Source of the DNA: Stenotrophobium rhamnosiphilum
GTDB lineage: Bacteria > Pseudomonadota > Gammaproteobacteria > Nevskiales > Nevskiaceae
Assembly (NCBI RefSeq): GCF_003052265.1
Contig: NZ_QANS01000005.1
Location: 348,285 to 412,284, forward strand
Reading direction: 5' to 3'
Length of the DNA stretch: 64,000 nucleotides
The notes under the pieces are model-generated. The model was not told where the DNA came from. It saw nothing but the letters and a program-made list of their open reading frames with translations, and made no database searches. Numbering within the stretch: the stretch's first letter is position 1; each line of letters begins with the position of its first letter. Below are positions 52,534-61,698 of the stretch, piece after piece. A program made the translations under genes and the position numbers.

Positions 52534-54700
52534 GCGCACGCAACTGCCGTAAGCCAACAAGGATCAGCAGCCACAACAGATTCGGCATCGCGCCACCGCC
52601 GCCGCCACTTTGCTCGGCTACGGTTGCAGGCGCGGTCACTGTAATGCTTACCGTCGCGCTATTTGAATCCGTGAAGCCGTCGTTCACTTTGAAGGTAAAG
52701 CTATCTGCCCCGCTATATCCGCTTGTTGGCGTATAGCTGAGATTGGGCGCGGTTCCACTGAGCACGCCATGCAGCGGCTGCTCGACTCGATAACTCAAAG
52801 CATCGCCATCCACATCGCTAGCCGTTAAGACAACCGCTTTCGTCACGTCTTGTGCGGTCTGTGTGGACTGAGCATTCGCTACCGGGGCATGGTTGCCACT
52901 CACCGTAATGTTGATCGAAGCACTCGCGCTGGCCGCACCATCATTTACTCTAAAAGTGAAACTGTCCGTCCCGGTGTAACCCGTCGCCGGCGAGTAAACA
53001 ATATTTGGGGGCGTACCCGTCAACGTGCCATGCGCTGGTGATGTTGCAATGCTAAACGTTAAAGCATCGCCATCCGCATCCGTCGCTGACAGCGTAACTG
53101 TACGCTCTGTGTTACGCGTCACTTGCACTGACTGCGTCACAGCAACCGGCACTTGATTCGTCACGACAATGCTCACCGTGGTGGCAGCGGAATTCGCGAT
53201 GCCGTCATTTGCTTTGAAGGTAAAACTGTCGGGGCCGACATAACCCGCCTCTGGCCGATAAACCAATCTCGGTAATGTGCCGGTTAAAGTGCCATGACTC
53301 ACGCCTTTGACGACGCTGAACGTCAAGGCATCCGCATCGACATCTGTTCCAGATAAAACAATCAAAACAGCATGCTCATGAATGACAGAAACATTCTGTG
53401 CGACTGCGACAGGAGCAGTATTGGTTTTCGCAACGTTGATGCCGATGGTCGCTGTTGCGGAATTGACCTTTCCATCATTAGCGACGAATTGAAAACTATC
53501 TGCACCCGTAAAATTAAGATTGGGCACATAGATCACTAACGGCGGCGTTCCGATTAGAAGACCGTTCTTCGGCATCGTGACGACGGAATAATTAAGTGGA
53601 TCACCATCAGCATCACTGGCCGTGAGCGTCAGCGATAAGTTAATGCCTAAGAAAGTTCGCAGCGTCTGCGTATTCGCAACCGGCGGATGATTGACGAGCA
53701 CACCATCGGGACAACTCACCGCAGGCCCAAGCTGCCAACCCATATCGGCAAACGCACACGCTGTGAAATCAACACCGGCAGCGGCCTTTAGTGCAGGCGC
53801 ATCGAAAGGCTCCATCAATAAATGTGGCGAAGCAGCATTGCTCCAATGTGAAACAGAAGAACCCGGCTGACCAGGATTGGGCGCATAGAGTTGCAGATGT
53901 CCAGCAGCAGTCACACCCGCGCTCAGCCGTGATGCCGCACTGTTCACCGCCGCTCCATTCCAAACCAGCTTGCCATCATTAATGGCCGACATCACGCGCA
54001 TCGACGTCGTCATTTGTGGCCAGAATGATGTTGCTGTTTCGTCGTAAACAAACTGATCGTAAATGCCGAGTTGATTAGGGTTAGACGTATCCGCACCTTG
54101 CCCGGTGACTTCGTCAACGAGCGAGGTAAATCCCAAGCCATGCCCCATTTCATGCATGACGGTATTGAGCAGATCAATCTTGTTGCCGGGATTGTTATCC
54201 AAGCCGTAATAAAAGCCTTTGCCATTCAAGCAAGACGTACCACCGTCATCGATCGTTGAATTGAATTCAGCAATGACATCAGCCGTGGCACTGCGATTTG
54301 CGATGGTGGGTACGCTGCGATCAATTCGCTTTTGCGCGAGTGCGTTTGCCAAAGCGGCCGGGTAATACACATTGAGTCTTGGCGCATTCGGAAAGTTTTT
54401 AAAAAAGGCGTTTGCTGCCGCCTGACCCAAAAGGGCTTGATTGGGAGAACAAGACAAATCATAAAAATCCACGCTCACGTAAATCGGCTGACTGCTGACG
54501 ATTTTCTGCGCCCAGAGTGTCGCCGCTCGCTGAAACAAATTCAGACGCGCTTGTCCCAGCGTCGTTGCCGCGTTACCGCCGACAGGAGTCACTGCAGTGG
54601 AATCTGCAAATCCATCGCCGGGGAGAATCGTGATGGTCGTGGCCTGCACAGATGTTGTGAACAGCAATGCAAAGAGCGCCGCCGAACCAATCTTGTTCAT
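52499..54700 (-). CDS. Secreted zinc metalloprotease with four Ig-like repeats and Gly-rich sorting tail
   Basis: 733-residue exported protein. Signal peptide ends VQA|TTI near residue 20. The catalytic region carries HEMGHGLGF (zinc ligands H183 and H187), with MEPFDAP near 296 and FADMGWQLG near 317 closing the domain. Four Ig/cadherin-like repeats of about 88-90 residues begin at 337, 427, 515 and 603 (NxxPVA...), each with a DADGD-type calcium loop and DSFTFKVNDG. The tail at 698-723 is a Gly run (SGGGGG), a hydrophobic stretch and RALR, resembling a GlyGly-CTERM signal cut by rhombosortase. No rhombosortase gene is nearby. The start overlaps the stop of a 120-residue gene. Confidence 0.85.
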   Translation of the reverse strand: MNKIGSAALFALLFTTSVQATTITILPGDGFADSTAVTPVGGNAATTLGQARLNLFQRAATLWAQKIVSSQPIYVSVDFYDLSCSPNQALLGQAAANAFFKNFPNAPRLNVYYPAALANALAQKRIDRSVPTIANRSATADVIAEFNSTIDDGGTSCLNGKGFYYGLDNNPGNKIDLLNTVMHEMGHGLGFTSLVDEVTGQGADTSNPNQLGIYDQFVYDETATSFWPQMTTSMRVMSAINDGKLVWNGAAVNSAASRLSAGVTAAGHLQLYAPNPGQPGSSVSHWSNAASPHLLMEPFDAPALKAAAGVDFTACAFADMGWQLGPAVSCPDGVLVNHPPVANTQTLRTFLGINLSLTLTASDADGDPLNYSVVTMPKNGLLIGTPPLVIYVPNLNFTGADSFQFVANDGKVNSATATIGINVAKTNTAPVAVAQNVSVIHEHAVLIVLSGTDVDADALTFSVVKGVSHGTLTGTLPRLVYRPEAGYVGPDSFTFKANDGIANSAATTVSIVVTNQVPVAVTQSVQVTRNTERTVTLSATDADGDALTFSIATSPAHGTLTGTPPNIVYSPATGYTGTDSFTFRVNDGAASASASINITVSGNHAPVANAQSTQTAQDVTKAVVLTASDVDGDALSYRVEQPLHGVLSGTAPNLSYTPTSGYSGADSFTFKVNDGFTDSNSATVSITVTAPATVAEQSGGGGGAMPNLLWLLILVGLRQLRALRGSMLRVPCR

Positions 54701-55059
54701 GGCTGCGCTTTAATCGGCAGCTCATCGTTGCAATGCATATGAATCTCACCGTCCGCAGTGACCTCGGCGTGGATTTGATTCTTGGGCCTGTGAAGGAACA
54801 GGCCGACTGTGCCGTCGGGATAGTCAACAATCTTTGGCGCTGAAGTGCTTTTCGCTGAGGCCGCCGATTTTTCTACCGCGGGCAGCTGCTGTAGTTCTTC
54901 ACGGGTCGGTGCGCGCGGCGTGCCGGTGACGGGATCGAGAAAAATACGTTGCGTAGATTTCTGGTTCTGCTGCGCGTCTGCAGCACTTAGATCAGCGCTG
55001 ACGAAGCCGCCAAAAGCTGCAAGGACCAGAACACAAATTCCGCCTGAACGTAGCGACAT
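54697..55059 (-). CDS. Small exported protein, likely partner of the metalloprotease
   Basis: 120 residues with a signal peptide (VLVLAAFGGFVSADLSA region) and no recognised family. The middle is polar (RIFLDPVTGTPRAPTREELQQLPAV), followed by a conserved-looking end VDYPDGTVGLFLHRPKNQIHAEVTADGEIHMHCND. Its stop overlaps the protease start (ATGA), so the two are translationally coupled; a role as chaperone, inhibitor or co-secreted factor is a guess. First gene of the pair, with the promoter between 55060 and 55125. Confidence 0.7.
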   Translation of the reverse strand: MSLRSGGICVLVLAAFGGFVSADLSAADAQQNQKSTQRIFLDPVTGTPRAPTREELQQLPAVEKSAASAKSTSAPKIVDYPDGTVGLFLHRPKNQIHAEVTADGEIHMHCNDELPIKAQP

Positions 55060-55125
55060 ACATCAACCCCTGTAGCCTTAACGACCACGCTGCAATATTC
55101 AATTGCAGCTTAGTTAAAACTTTCT

Positions 55126-55947
55126 TTAAGGGGTGCCCGTTTGTCTGCTGATTTGCTCCACTGCTGCGGCTACCATCTTCTGTAGCGCTGCTTCGATGGG
55201 GGTATTGTTGAAGTACTGCAACAGGCCCGGCAATTTAATGTTGTAACCGCGTAGGCCAACAATGCTCGCGAGATCCGCGCCAAATTTCCAGTTTTTTCCT
55301 TCAACCGCTGTCGTGTTCAGTACACGCCCAGTCGCAACATCAATGATGCGTAAATCCATCGCGATGTAACCGCGCTTGGCGCTGATATTGACTACACCGA
55401 AGTCACCATTCTTTGACAGCGGAATTGGGATTGGGAGTGCCCCGCCACTAACCCCGGCATCAAAAGAAGTAATGGCACCGACGACGAGCAATTGCGCGCC
55501 TTCGAGTTGCCCCATTGGGATTTTGCTGGCATCACCGACGCGGCCTGATTGCGAGAACTCCTGCTCAACCATCGCATCGTTAATCGCGTCGCGCTCCAAC
55601 ACGATGAACTTGTTGCTGCCAAACAAAGCAGTTGTGAGCATGTCGCGCACGCCATGCATCAGGCCATCTTCAGTAAGCGGATCGCCGCCCTTGCTCTGTG
55701 CGTTGACCAAGACCAATTGGCGTGTGATGGATTTTTCGGCGACTACACCGGTCTTGTCGATAATCGAACCGACGGCGATTCGCGGCATTGCATTCGCGGC
55801 GAGGGCTTGCGTCTGCGTAATGCTGGCGCCTTCGCCACCACTAATAATTTTTGTCGTCGTCGCGCAGCCGCAAAGCAATAGCCCCGCCAGCGCTGCCAGC
55901 ATAGCCGGCAGCCAGCCAAACGCTCGGCGGCTCGCGATGACGCGCAC
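55126..55947 (-). CDS. CsgG-like outer-membrane lipoprotein (second of a tandem pair)
   Basis: 273 residues with lipobox LLLCGC (cysteine near residue 28). The CsgG/curli-assembly-type domain follows: RIAVGSIIDKTG near 56, MLTTALFGSNKFIVLERDAIN near 105, LEGAQLLVVGAITSFD near 150 and MDLRIIDVATGRVLNTTAVEG near 198. It starts 9 nt after the related first copy. Curli subunits (csgA/B) and csgE/F are absent, so secretion of curli is not indicated. The CsgG fold forms outer-membrane pores or peptidoglycan-associated lipoproteins. Confidence 0.85.
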   Translation of the reverse strand: MRVIASRRAFGWLPAMLAALAGLLLCGCATTTKIISGGEGASITQTQALAANAMPRIAVGSIIDKTGVVAEKSITRQLVLVNAQSKGGDPLTEDGLMHGVRDMLTTALFGSNKFIVLERDAINDAMVEQEFSQSGRVGDASKIPMGQLEGAQLLVVGAITSFDAGVSGGALPIPIPLSKNGDFGVVNISAKRGYIAMDLRIIDVATGRVLNTTAVEGKNWKFGADLASIVGLRGYNIKLPGLLQYFNNTPIEAALQKMVAAAVEQISRQTGTP

Positions 55948-55956
55948 AGCGGCTCC

Positions 55957-56619
55957 TTACAGCTTGTTCTGAGCGATGAACTGCACTGCAGCTTCAATGC
56001 TTTGACGGATAGCCGCTTCCATCGGCGTGTTCTTATATGCGCCCAAACCAATCGGCATGCTGCCGCCGGTAAAGATCAAACCGACGCTGCCTTTGCTTGA
56101 TGTGCCCTTCACCGTCGTTGCGTTTACAACACGGCCGGTTGCTGCATCCAGAATGCGGATGTTGATGCCCACGCAAGCTTCTTTGGTGGAAGCGAGGATG
56201 ACGGAGCCGCCGCTGCAGTTCGGTTCAAACTCGGTGATCGAACCGCGAACCAACAACTGCGCACCTTCCAACTGACCAATCGGCGCAGCCGTTTCTTTTT
56301 TGAAGCGGCCAGAATTAGATAGGTCCTGCTCGGCAGTGACGTCGCTGAGACGCTCGCGTTCAACAACAATGAAGCGGCCGGTGTTGAACAAGGAATCGGT
56401 CAGCATGTCGGTCATGCCATCGCCGATCTGACGCGAGCCCTGGCCGGCACGGAAATCAAAGCCGGTCACCGCGATGCGCTGCTTGGGGCCGTTGTACTGT
56501 TCTTGTTGCGCCTGCGTAATCGTCGGGCCTGAACCGCCAGAACTGATCACCGTTGCGCTGCTACCAACGCAACCGCTGGCGAGAACACCGAGGGTAAGAA
56601 CAAGTGTTTTTTTCAACAT
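55957..56619 (-). CDS. CsgG-like outer-membrane lipoprotein (first of a tandem pair)
   Basis: 220 residues with signal and lipobox LASGC (cysteine at residue 17). Shares with its neighbour RIAVTGFDFRAG, MLTDSLFNTGRFIVVERERLSDV, LEGAQLLVRGSITEFE and NIRILDAATGRVVNATTVKG, plus the end NTPMEAAIRQSIEAAVQFI, so the two genes are an old duplication. It has two extra cysteines (CSGG... and EACVG) not seen in the second copy. Probably lipidated and in the outer membrane; cargo unknown. Confidence 0.86.
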   Translation of the reverse strand: MLKKTLVLTLGVLASGCVGSSATVISSGGSGPTITQAQQEQYNGPKQRIAVTGFDFRAGQGSRQIGDGMTDMLTDSLFNTGRFIVVERERLSDVTAEQDLSNSGRFKKETAAPIGQLEGAQLLVRGSITEFEPNCSGGSVILASTKEACVGINIRILDAATGRVVNATTVKGTSSKGSVGLIFTGGSMPIGLGAYKNTPMEAAIRQSIEAAVQFIAQNKL

Positions 56620-56791
56620 GGGGAAACTCCAAGAACGAGGACCAGAGCAATAGTCCGATTAAGACCATGGCAACTGCAATAGATTCGTTCTCGTTTTACA
56701 GCTTGCCCCTAAACCTCGCAATGATTTGTTGCGCACTAAGGTATGTTTAATAAACTTGACTTGAGACTAAATTAGTCAATAAATAAAAACA

Positions 56792-58084
56792 TTAGTTCAG
56801 AGCGAAGTTCGACACTGCATCGCCAAATCCTTTGACGCTGAGCGGCGCGCGCTGCTCCAGATCGCCATCACCCGCCAAAGCGACAGTGCGTGTATCGACC
56901 AAAATGTCGCCGTGATGCGCCTGCTCACACAGACGCGAAGACAGATTCACCGCAGAACCCACCGCGGTGTATTCGAGTCGTGACGCCGAGCCAATGACGC
57001 CCACCGTGACGACACCGGTGGCAACGCCAAGTCCGATGCCGAGAGAATGTGTGGGCGTTGACCAGCGCCGCGTCATTTCGGTGGTGACGATACGAATGCG
57101 GCGCGCCATCTCGAGTCCAATCTTGGCGTGATCATCCGCAGGCAGCGGCGCGCCAACCAAAATCAAAATGCCATCGCCCGCAAAGTCTTTAATCGTGGCG
57201 CCGAAATCAGCCACGATGATGCCGACGGCGTCGTAATACTCACGCAGCACCTGCAACACCTGCGTCGAAGAATGCGCTTGCGCGTAAGCGGTGAAGCCAC
57301 GCAGATCGCAACTGACAACAGTGATCTCAAGCTGCTTCTGTTGCATCGCGCCACTGAGTCCGCGGTCGCTAACCATCTTCGCCACCTGCGGCGAGAGGAA
57401 GCGCGACATGAACTGTCCGCGTTGACCTTGCAGCACGTGATAGTGCACGGCGCCAATCAACAAAATGATCTCGCCGATCACTACTGAAATTGCGGCCGCA
57501 TTGAGCGACAAAACAAAGCCCGCGAGTAAAAACGGGATGCACAACATCAAGGCCAGTAAGCGCGTTTTCTCGGCGCGATCTGGCCTGCGATTTAGTAAAA
57601 AAAGTACGCCGACCAGACCGGCAAAAGTTGAATACAATACGGGGGCCGCAAACATCCAAAAGCCCCATTTCGCCAGTGTTATTTCTGTCAAACCTGCACG
57701 CAGAAAATCTTGCGCTCGAATCTGCGGCCAGCAAATCGCCAACACCGCATACACAACACCAGCGACCTGGCCACTGCGCAGAACACGATCACCCGTGACA
57801 ACATTCATGCCGCGCGCAGCCGGCACCATGCGACGAACGCGGATCAGCCATTCCAATAAAGCAATTGTCGCCAATGCCTCCGGAACCGCTAGCCAACCTG
57901 ACCACGCAGGCGCGTTATGCAAATCTTTGACGAGGCTGACATTGAGATACATCGCAATGCCCAGAAAACCCAAAGCTGCCGCGAAGGCACGAGATGCGCC
58001 TGACTCGCGATCCGCCGACACGAAAGCCAAGCCCATGCCGAGCGCGACCAGCGAAATCAGAATGTGGGGCGTGATATCAACCAT
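56792..58084 (-). CDS. Membrane adenylate/guanylate cyclase (class III)
   Basis: 430-residue protein. The N-terminal half has about seven helices (residues 8-235) with no recognised sensor. The C-terminal class III cyclase domain (about 250-430) keeps the first metal-binding motif VVSCDLRGFTAY, the substrate-binding lysine and metal pair in TIKDFAGDGILIL, the threonine in YTAVGSAVNLSSRL that favours ATP, and the transition-state Arg in SSRL. It should make cAMP in response to a membrane-borne signal. It stands alone between the Kef and CsgG genes. Confidence 0.9.
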   Translation of the reverse strand: MVDITPHILISLVALGMGLAFVSADRESGASRAFAAALGFLGIAMYLNVSLVKDLHNAPAWSGWLAVPEALATIALLEWLIRVRRMVPAARGMNVVTGDRVLRSGQVAGVVYAVLAICWPQIRAQDFLRAGLTEITLAKWGFWMFAAPVLYSTFAGLVGVLFLLNRRPDRAEKTRLLALMLCIPFLLAGFVLSLNAAAISVVIGEIILLIGAVHYHVLQGQRGQFMSRFLSPQVAKMVSDRGLSGAMQQKQLEITVVSCDLRGFTAYAQAHSSTQVLQVLREYYDAVGIIVADFGATIKDFAGDGILILVGAPLPADDHAKIGLEMARRIRIVTTEMTRRWSTPTHSLGIGLGVATGVVTVGVIGSASRLEYTAVGSAVNLSSRLCEQAHHGDILVDTRTVALAGDGDLEQRAPLSVKGFGDAVSNFALN

Positions 58085-58145
58085 GTCTCAGTGCCGTTGC
58101 AACAACATCTCTCGCTGAACAGTGTGTGGCGTCATTATGCAGCGC

Positions 58146-59936
58146 TTAGCGCTTTCCCTCTGTCGCCGATTGCTCTGGCGCTAGCGAAGCATCCCGATCT
58201 TCATCAAAGAGTTGTTCCAATTCGCGCGCGGTATCTTGTGCCGTTTGCATGAGCCTCTTTTCATCTCGATAAACCGCTTGCTGCTTTTTAAGTGCGCCCT
58301 CGTCAACATCGCGGAACATTTCAATCGCATGCTGCGCAGATACTTCCGAATCGCCCATATCCACCAGCAATTGGCGCGCCATCTCAAGGCTCGAGAAGTA
58401 GGAGCGGCGAATAATGTTCTTGATGTTCAAATCCATCAGTCGCAGTGCATGCTGACGATCACTGGCGACGGCATAAATCTGTAGATGCGGAAAATGTCGC
58501 CGCACGGATTCAGCAATTTGCAAAGAGGCCTCAGTTTTGGCAATCGAGATGATCAATATCTTGGCTTTGCCTGCGTGCGCTGCACGAAGTAAATCCAAAC
58601 GCGCGGCATCTCCGTAATAAATCTTGTTGCCAAAACGACGTACGAAATCGACGGTCTCTGGGTCTTTTTCAAGCACGGTAAAACCGATTTTCTTCAAGCG
58701 CAGAAGACGACCAATGATCTGACCGAAAGGACCGAAGCCGACAATGATGATCGGTGCTTCTGAAGCATCAATCGTGTCGTAAGCCGGACCTTCCAGTGGT
58801 TTGCGGAAGCGCGCCTGCAAGGCATAAAGCGGCGGCGTCAGAATCATCGACAGAGTCACCACCACAATCAGCAGCGCTGACACTTCTACCGACATCACAC
58901 CCGCAGCGGTCGCGATACCAAACAACACGAACGCAAATTCACCGCCTTGCGGCAGCGCAAAAGCCAAGGAGCGCGCGGCATCTTGCGGCAATCGCGCAAA
59001 ACGACCAATGGCGTACAAGATTGCTGCCTTAGAGCCGAACAAAAGCACGACCAAGCCCAGCACCAGCAAAGGCTTTTGCAGAACGAGACCAACATCGGCC
59101 GACATGCCGACGGCAATAAAGAACAAGCCAAGCAACAAACCTTTGAACGGCTCAATGTCGGCTTGCAGCTCATGCCGATATTCCGAGTCCGCCAACAACA
59201 CACCGGCAAGGAAAGCGCCGAGTGTCATCGACATACCCGCCAATTCCATTGCTAGTGATGTTGCGATGACCACCAACAAAGTTGCTGCGGTAAAAATTTC
59301 TGGCACACGAGTAATCGCCAAGATGCGCAGCAAAGGCTTCATCGCATAACGACCGCCGAGAATGACGATCAAGAAAATGCCTAACGTTTTTACTGCCACG
59401 ATCCACGCGGGGCCGGAAGCATTTTGTATTTCTTGAACCGCTAACAACGGGATGATCGCCATGAACGGGATCACCGCAAGATCTTGAAATAAAAGAATTG
59501 CAAACGAAGCGCGGCCATGTCGCGACGACAATTCATTTTTCTCCGCCAGCATCTGCAAAACAAAAGCAGTTGATGACATTGCTAAACCAAAACCGATCAC
59601 CAGTGCAGCTGGAAGCGGCAAACCAAACGCGAGCGCAATACCGCCAAGAACAAGCAGCGACAAAACTACCTGCGCGCCGCCTAAACCAAACACCACGCGG
59701 CGCAAAGTCCACAAACGTGAGGGCTGTAATTCCAATCCGATGATGAATAACAACAGCACCACACCGAATTCGGAGAAATGCATGATGCTTTCGACGTTTT
59801 CGACGAAGCCCAGCCCCCAAGGACCAATGGCGATGCCCGCGGCGAGGTATCCCAGCACCGCCCCGAGCCCTAAGTACCGGAAAAGCGGCACAAATAGCAC
59901 CGCGGCGGTTAGAAAAATGGCGATATCGGTCAGCAT
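58146..59936 (-). CDS. CPA2 family K+/H+ antiporter with TrkA-N domain (Kef-like)
   Basis: 596-residue antiporter. About twelve helices fill residues 1-385 (DIAIFLTAAVLFVPLFRYLGLGAVLGYLAAG and FGLAMSSTAFVLQML are typical CPA2 segments). A TrkA-N/RCK nucleotide-binding domain follows (IIVGFGPFGQIIGRLLRLKKIGFTVLEKD near residue 398). The C-terminal tail is a charged helix with a Glu-rich end. Kef systems release K+ during electrophile stress and are gated by glutathione adducts. No KefF/KefG ancillary oxidoreductase gene is adjacent. Confidence 0.93.
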   Translation of the reverse strand: MLTDIAIFLTAAVLFVPLFRYLGLGAVLGYLAAGIAIGPWGLGFVENVESIMHFSEFGVVLLLFIIGLELQPSRLWTLRRVVFGLGGAQVVLSLLVLGGIALAFGLPLPAALVIGFGLAMSSTAFVLQMLAEKNELSSRHGRASFAILLFQDLAVIPFMAIIPLLAVQEIQNASGPAWIVAVKTLGIFLIVILGGRYAMKPLLRILAITRVPEIFTAATLLVVIATSLAMELAGMSMTLGAFLAGVLLADSEYRHELQADIEPFKGLLLGLFFIAVGMSADVGLVLQKPLLVLGLVVLLFGSKAAILYAIGRFARLPQDAARSLAFALPQGGEFAFVLFGIATAAGVMSVEVSALLIVVVTLSMILTPPLYALQARFRKPLEGPAYDTIDASEAPIIIVGFGPFGQIIGRLLRLKKIGFTVLEKDPETVDFVRRFGNKIYYGDAARLDLLRAAHAGKAKILIISIAKTEASLQIAESVRRHFPHLQIYAVASDRQHALRLMDLNIKNIIRRSYFSSLEMARQLLVDMGDSEVSAQHAIEMFRDVDEGALKKQQAVYRDEKRLMQTAQDTARELEQLFDEDRDASLAPEQSATEGKR

Positions 59937-60071
59937 GGGCCGGTCTCAGAGGCAGCAAAATTTGAAGTCAGCATTTTTAAGCCCACCAATAACTTGTGAT
60001 AACTTCTTGATGTAACACGCAAAGTACTAGCCCCTTGCAAATGAAGCCAAAATGTTTTTAAATATATACAC

Positions 60072-60093
60072 ATCTAGGCTTCTATCTAGGCTT
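60072..60093 (+). promoter_or_regulatory. Direct repeats upstream of the AbiEi-like gene
   Basis: ATCTAGGCTT occurs twice (60072-60081 and 60084-60093), starts 12 nt apart, directly before the start codon. AbiEi proteins repress their own promoters, so this is a candidate operator. Confidence 0.4.
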
Positions 60094-60100
60094 GGTCACA

Positions 60101-60706
60101 ATGGACGAACAAAGCAAATCGGAACGCATCACAGAGCTTGCGCAAAAGCTGGGCGTTCTGCGTCCAAAGGATCTGGTGCCCCACGGCATTCAGGCCGAAT
60201 ATCTGCGCCGACTCTGCGATAAGGGCACGATAAAGAAAGTTGGGCGTGGCAGCTATGTGCTGTCCGATTCCCAGCTGTCTCCGTCGCTGTCCCTGGCCAT
60301 TATTGGCCGTGCGGTCCCCAACGGCGTGGTCTGCCTGCAGTCTGCGCTGGCCTTCCATGGCATCGGTGATCAGTCCACAAACGAAGTGTTTGTCGCCATC
60401 GAACGCCGCGCTGCACGCCCTCGCGTCGATTATCCAGAAGTTCGCGTCGCCCGTCTTGGCGGCCCGGCTTTTACCGAAGGCGCTGACTCGCACACCATTG
60501 AAAACGTAAAAGTAAAAATCTACAGCTTGGAAAAAACCCTGGCTGATCTGTTCAAGTTCCGCAACAAAATTGGTCCGCACATCGCTGTAGACGCGCTGCG
60601 CGCCGCCATGGCTGATCGCACCATCAACATGAAGAAGCTCTGGCACTTTGCCAAGCTGTGCCGTGTTGAGCGCGTGATGAAGCCTTATGTTGACGCGTTG
60701 ACGTAA
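60101..60706 (+). CDS. AbiEi-like (type IV toxin-antitoxin) regulator without a toxin gene
   Basis: 201-residue protein from ATG 60101 (a TTG 9 nt earlier is possible). An N-terminal winged-helix part (about residues 5-55, ITELAQKLGVLRPKDLVPHGI) is followed by the AbiEi-type region. VYSLEKTLADLF-like KIYSLEKTLADLFKFRNKIG near residue 139 is the family hallmark. The usual nucleotidyltransferase toxin AbiEii does not follow; a terminator and pldA come next. It is therefore an orphan antitoxin or a domesticated transcription factor. Codon use is like its neighbours. Confidence 0.85.
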   Translation: MDEQSKSERITELAQKLGVLRPKDLVPHGIQAEYLRRLCDKGTIKKVGRGSYVLSDSQLSPSLSLAIIGRAVPNGVVCLQSALAFHGIGDQSTNEVFVAIERRAARPRVDYPEVRVARLGGPAFTEGADSHTIENVKVKIYSLEKTLADLFKFRNKIGPHIAVDALRAAMADRTINMKKLWHFAKLCRVERVMKPYVDALT

Positions 60707-60727
60707 TCGACGCCGTGCCCGTACCTG

Positions 60728-60751
60728 ATGCCCGCCATGGCGGGCATTTTC
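60728..60751 (+). terminator. Terminator after the AbiEi-like gene
   Basis: ATGCCCGCC and GGCGGGCAT form a strong stem (60728-60747) followed by TTTTC. It separates the gene from pldA. Confidence 0.7.
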
Positions 60752-60765
60752 ATTGGAGTTAACCG

Positions 60766-61698
60766 ATGAAGGCGTTTTTACCGAGCATGATGCTCACAGT
60801 ATTGTTGATCTCTCCCGCGGCATGGGCCGAGGATGCCAGCCCTAGCGCTCCTGCTCCAGCCTCAGCGCCTATACCCGTCACACCTGATATCGCGCCGCAA
60901 ACTGCACTAGCAGCCGCGCCAGAAGAGCAGCACGAAGACCGCAGCAACTATCTGCAAAACTTCCGTCAGGATTCAGACGAGTACGTATTGACCAGCACAG
61001 CGCGCGGCCTATCGCCGCATCGTTCGATGTATCTGCTGCCCTACTCTTATAGTCAGCACTATGACGGCAGCCGTGCGGAAGTCGTGTTTCAAATCAGCGG
61101 CAAGCAGCGTTTGTTTGGCACCAATTTTTATTTGGGCTACACGCAGCGATCTTTCTGGCAGATGTACAACAAGAAAGATTCTTCGCCATTTCGCGAAACC
61201 GTCTACAACCCCGAAGTGTTCTATCGCTGGACGCCAAAAGTGGATTGGCTCAACAAATGGGGCTCGGACTTTGGCTTCGAACATGAATCCAATGGTCGCG
61301 ATCTGCCCGACTCACGCAGTTGGAACCGCATTTACATCGCGCCGTTTCAATCCAAAGGTAAATATTTGGTCTATCTGAAATTCTGGTATCGCATGCCGGA
61401 GAAAAAGAAAACCAGCCCGACGGATACTGAAGGCGACGACAATCCGGATATTGAGCGCTTCATGGGACACGCTGAATTCCAGGTGCAGCGCCAATTCTTC
61501 GGCGACCATATTGCGCATGTCACCTTGCGTAATAATTTTGCGACCGGCAAAGGCGCAGTCGCGCTGAATTACAGCATCCCGTCGAATGACGGGTCTGTAT
61601 TCTTCTGTCTGAATTTCTTTAACGGCTACGGCGAAAGCTTGCTGGACTACAACCGCTCAGTGACCCGCATCGGTCTCGGCGTAATGGTTACGCGTTAG
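60766..61698 (+). CDS. pldA: Outer-membrane phospholipase A1 (OMPLA)
   Basis: 310-residue outer-membrane phospholipase that degrades phospholipids misplaced in the outer leaflet. Signal peptide ends WAEDA; the region 23-60 is Ala/Pro-rich. Barrel motifs match OMPLA: HESNGR with H173 and S175, and SWNRIY with N187. The spacing from H173 to N187 equals that of the E. coli catalytic His142-Asn156, so the triad is intact. It ends with ITRIGLGVMVTR-like strand. It converges on uup; their stop codons share bases (61695-61698). Confidence 0.93.
   Translation: MKAFLPSMMLTVLLISPAAWAEDASPSAPAPASAPIPVTPDIAPQTALAAAPEEQHEDRSNYLQNFRQDSDEYVLTSTARGLSPHRSMYLLPYSYSQHYDGSRAEVVFQISGKQRLFGTNFYLGYTQRSFWQMYNKKDSSPFRETVYNPEVFYRWTPKVDWLNKWGSDFGFEHESNGRDLPDSRSWNRIYIAPFQSKGKYLVYLKFWYRMPEKKKTSPTDTEGDDNPDIERFMGHAEFQVQRQFFGDHIAHVTLRNNFATGKGAVALNYSIPSNDGSVFFCLNFFNGYGESLLDYNRSVTRIGLGVMVTR

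Noticed and set aside
55126..56619. Curli biogenesis operon.
   Set aside because: Only CsgG-type proteins are present; no csgA, B, D, E or F.
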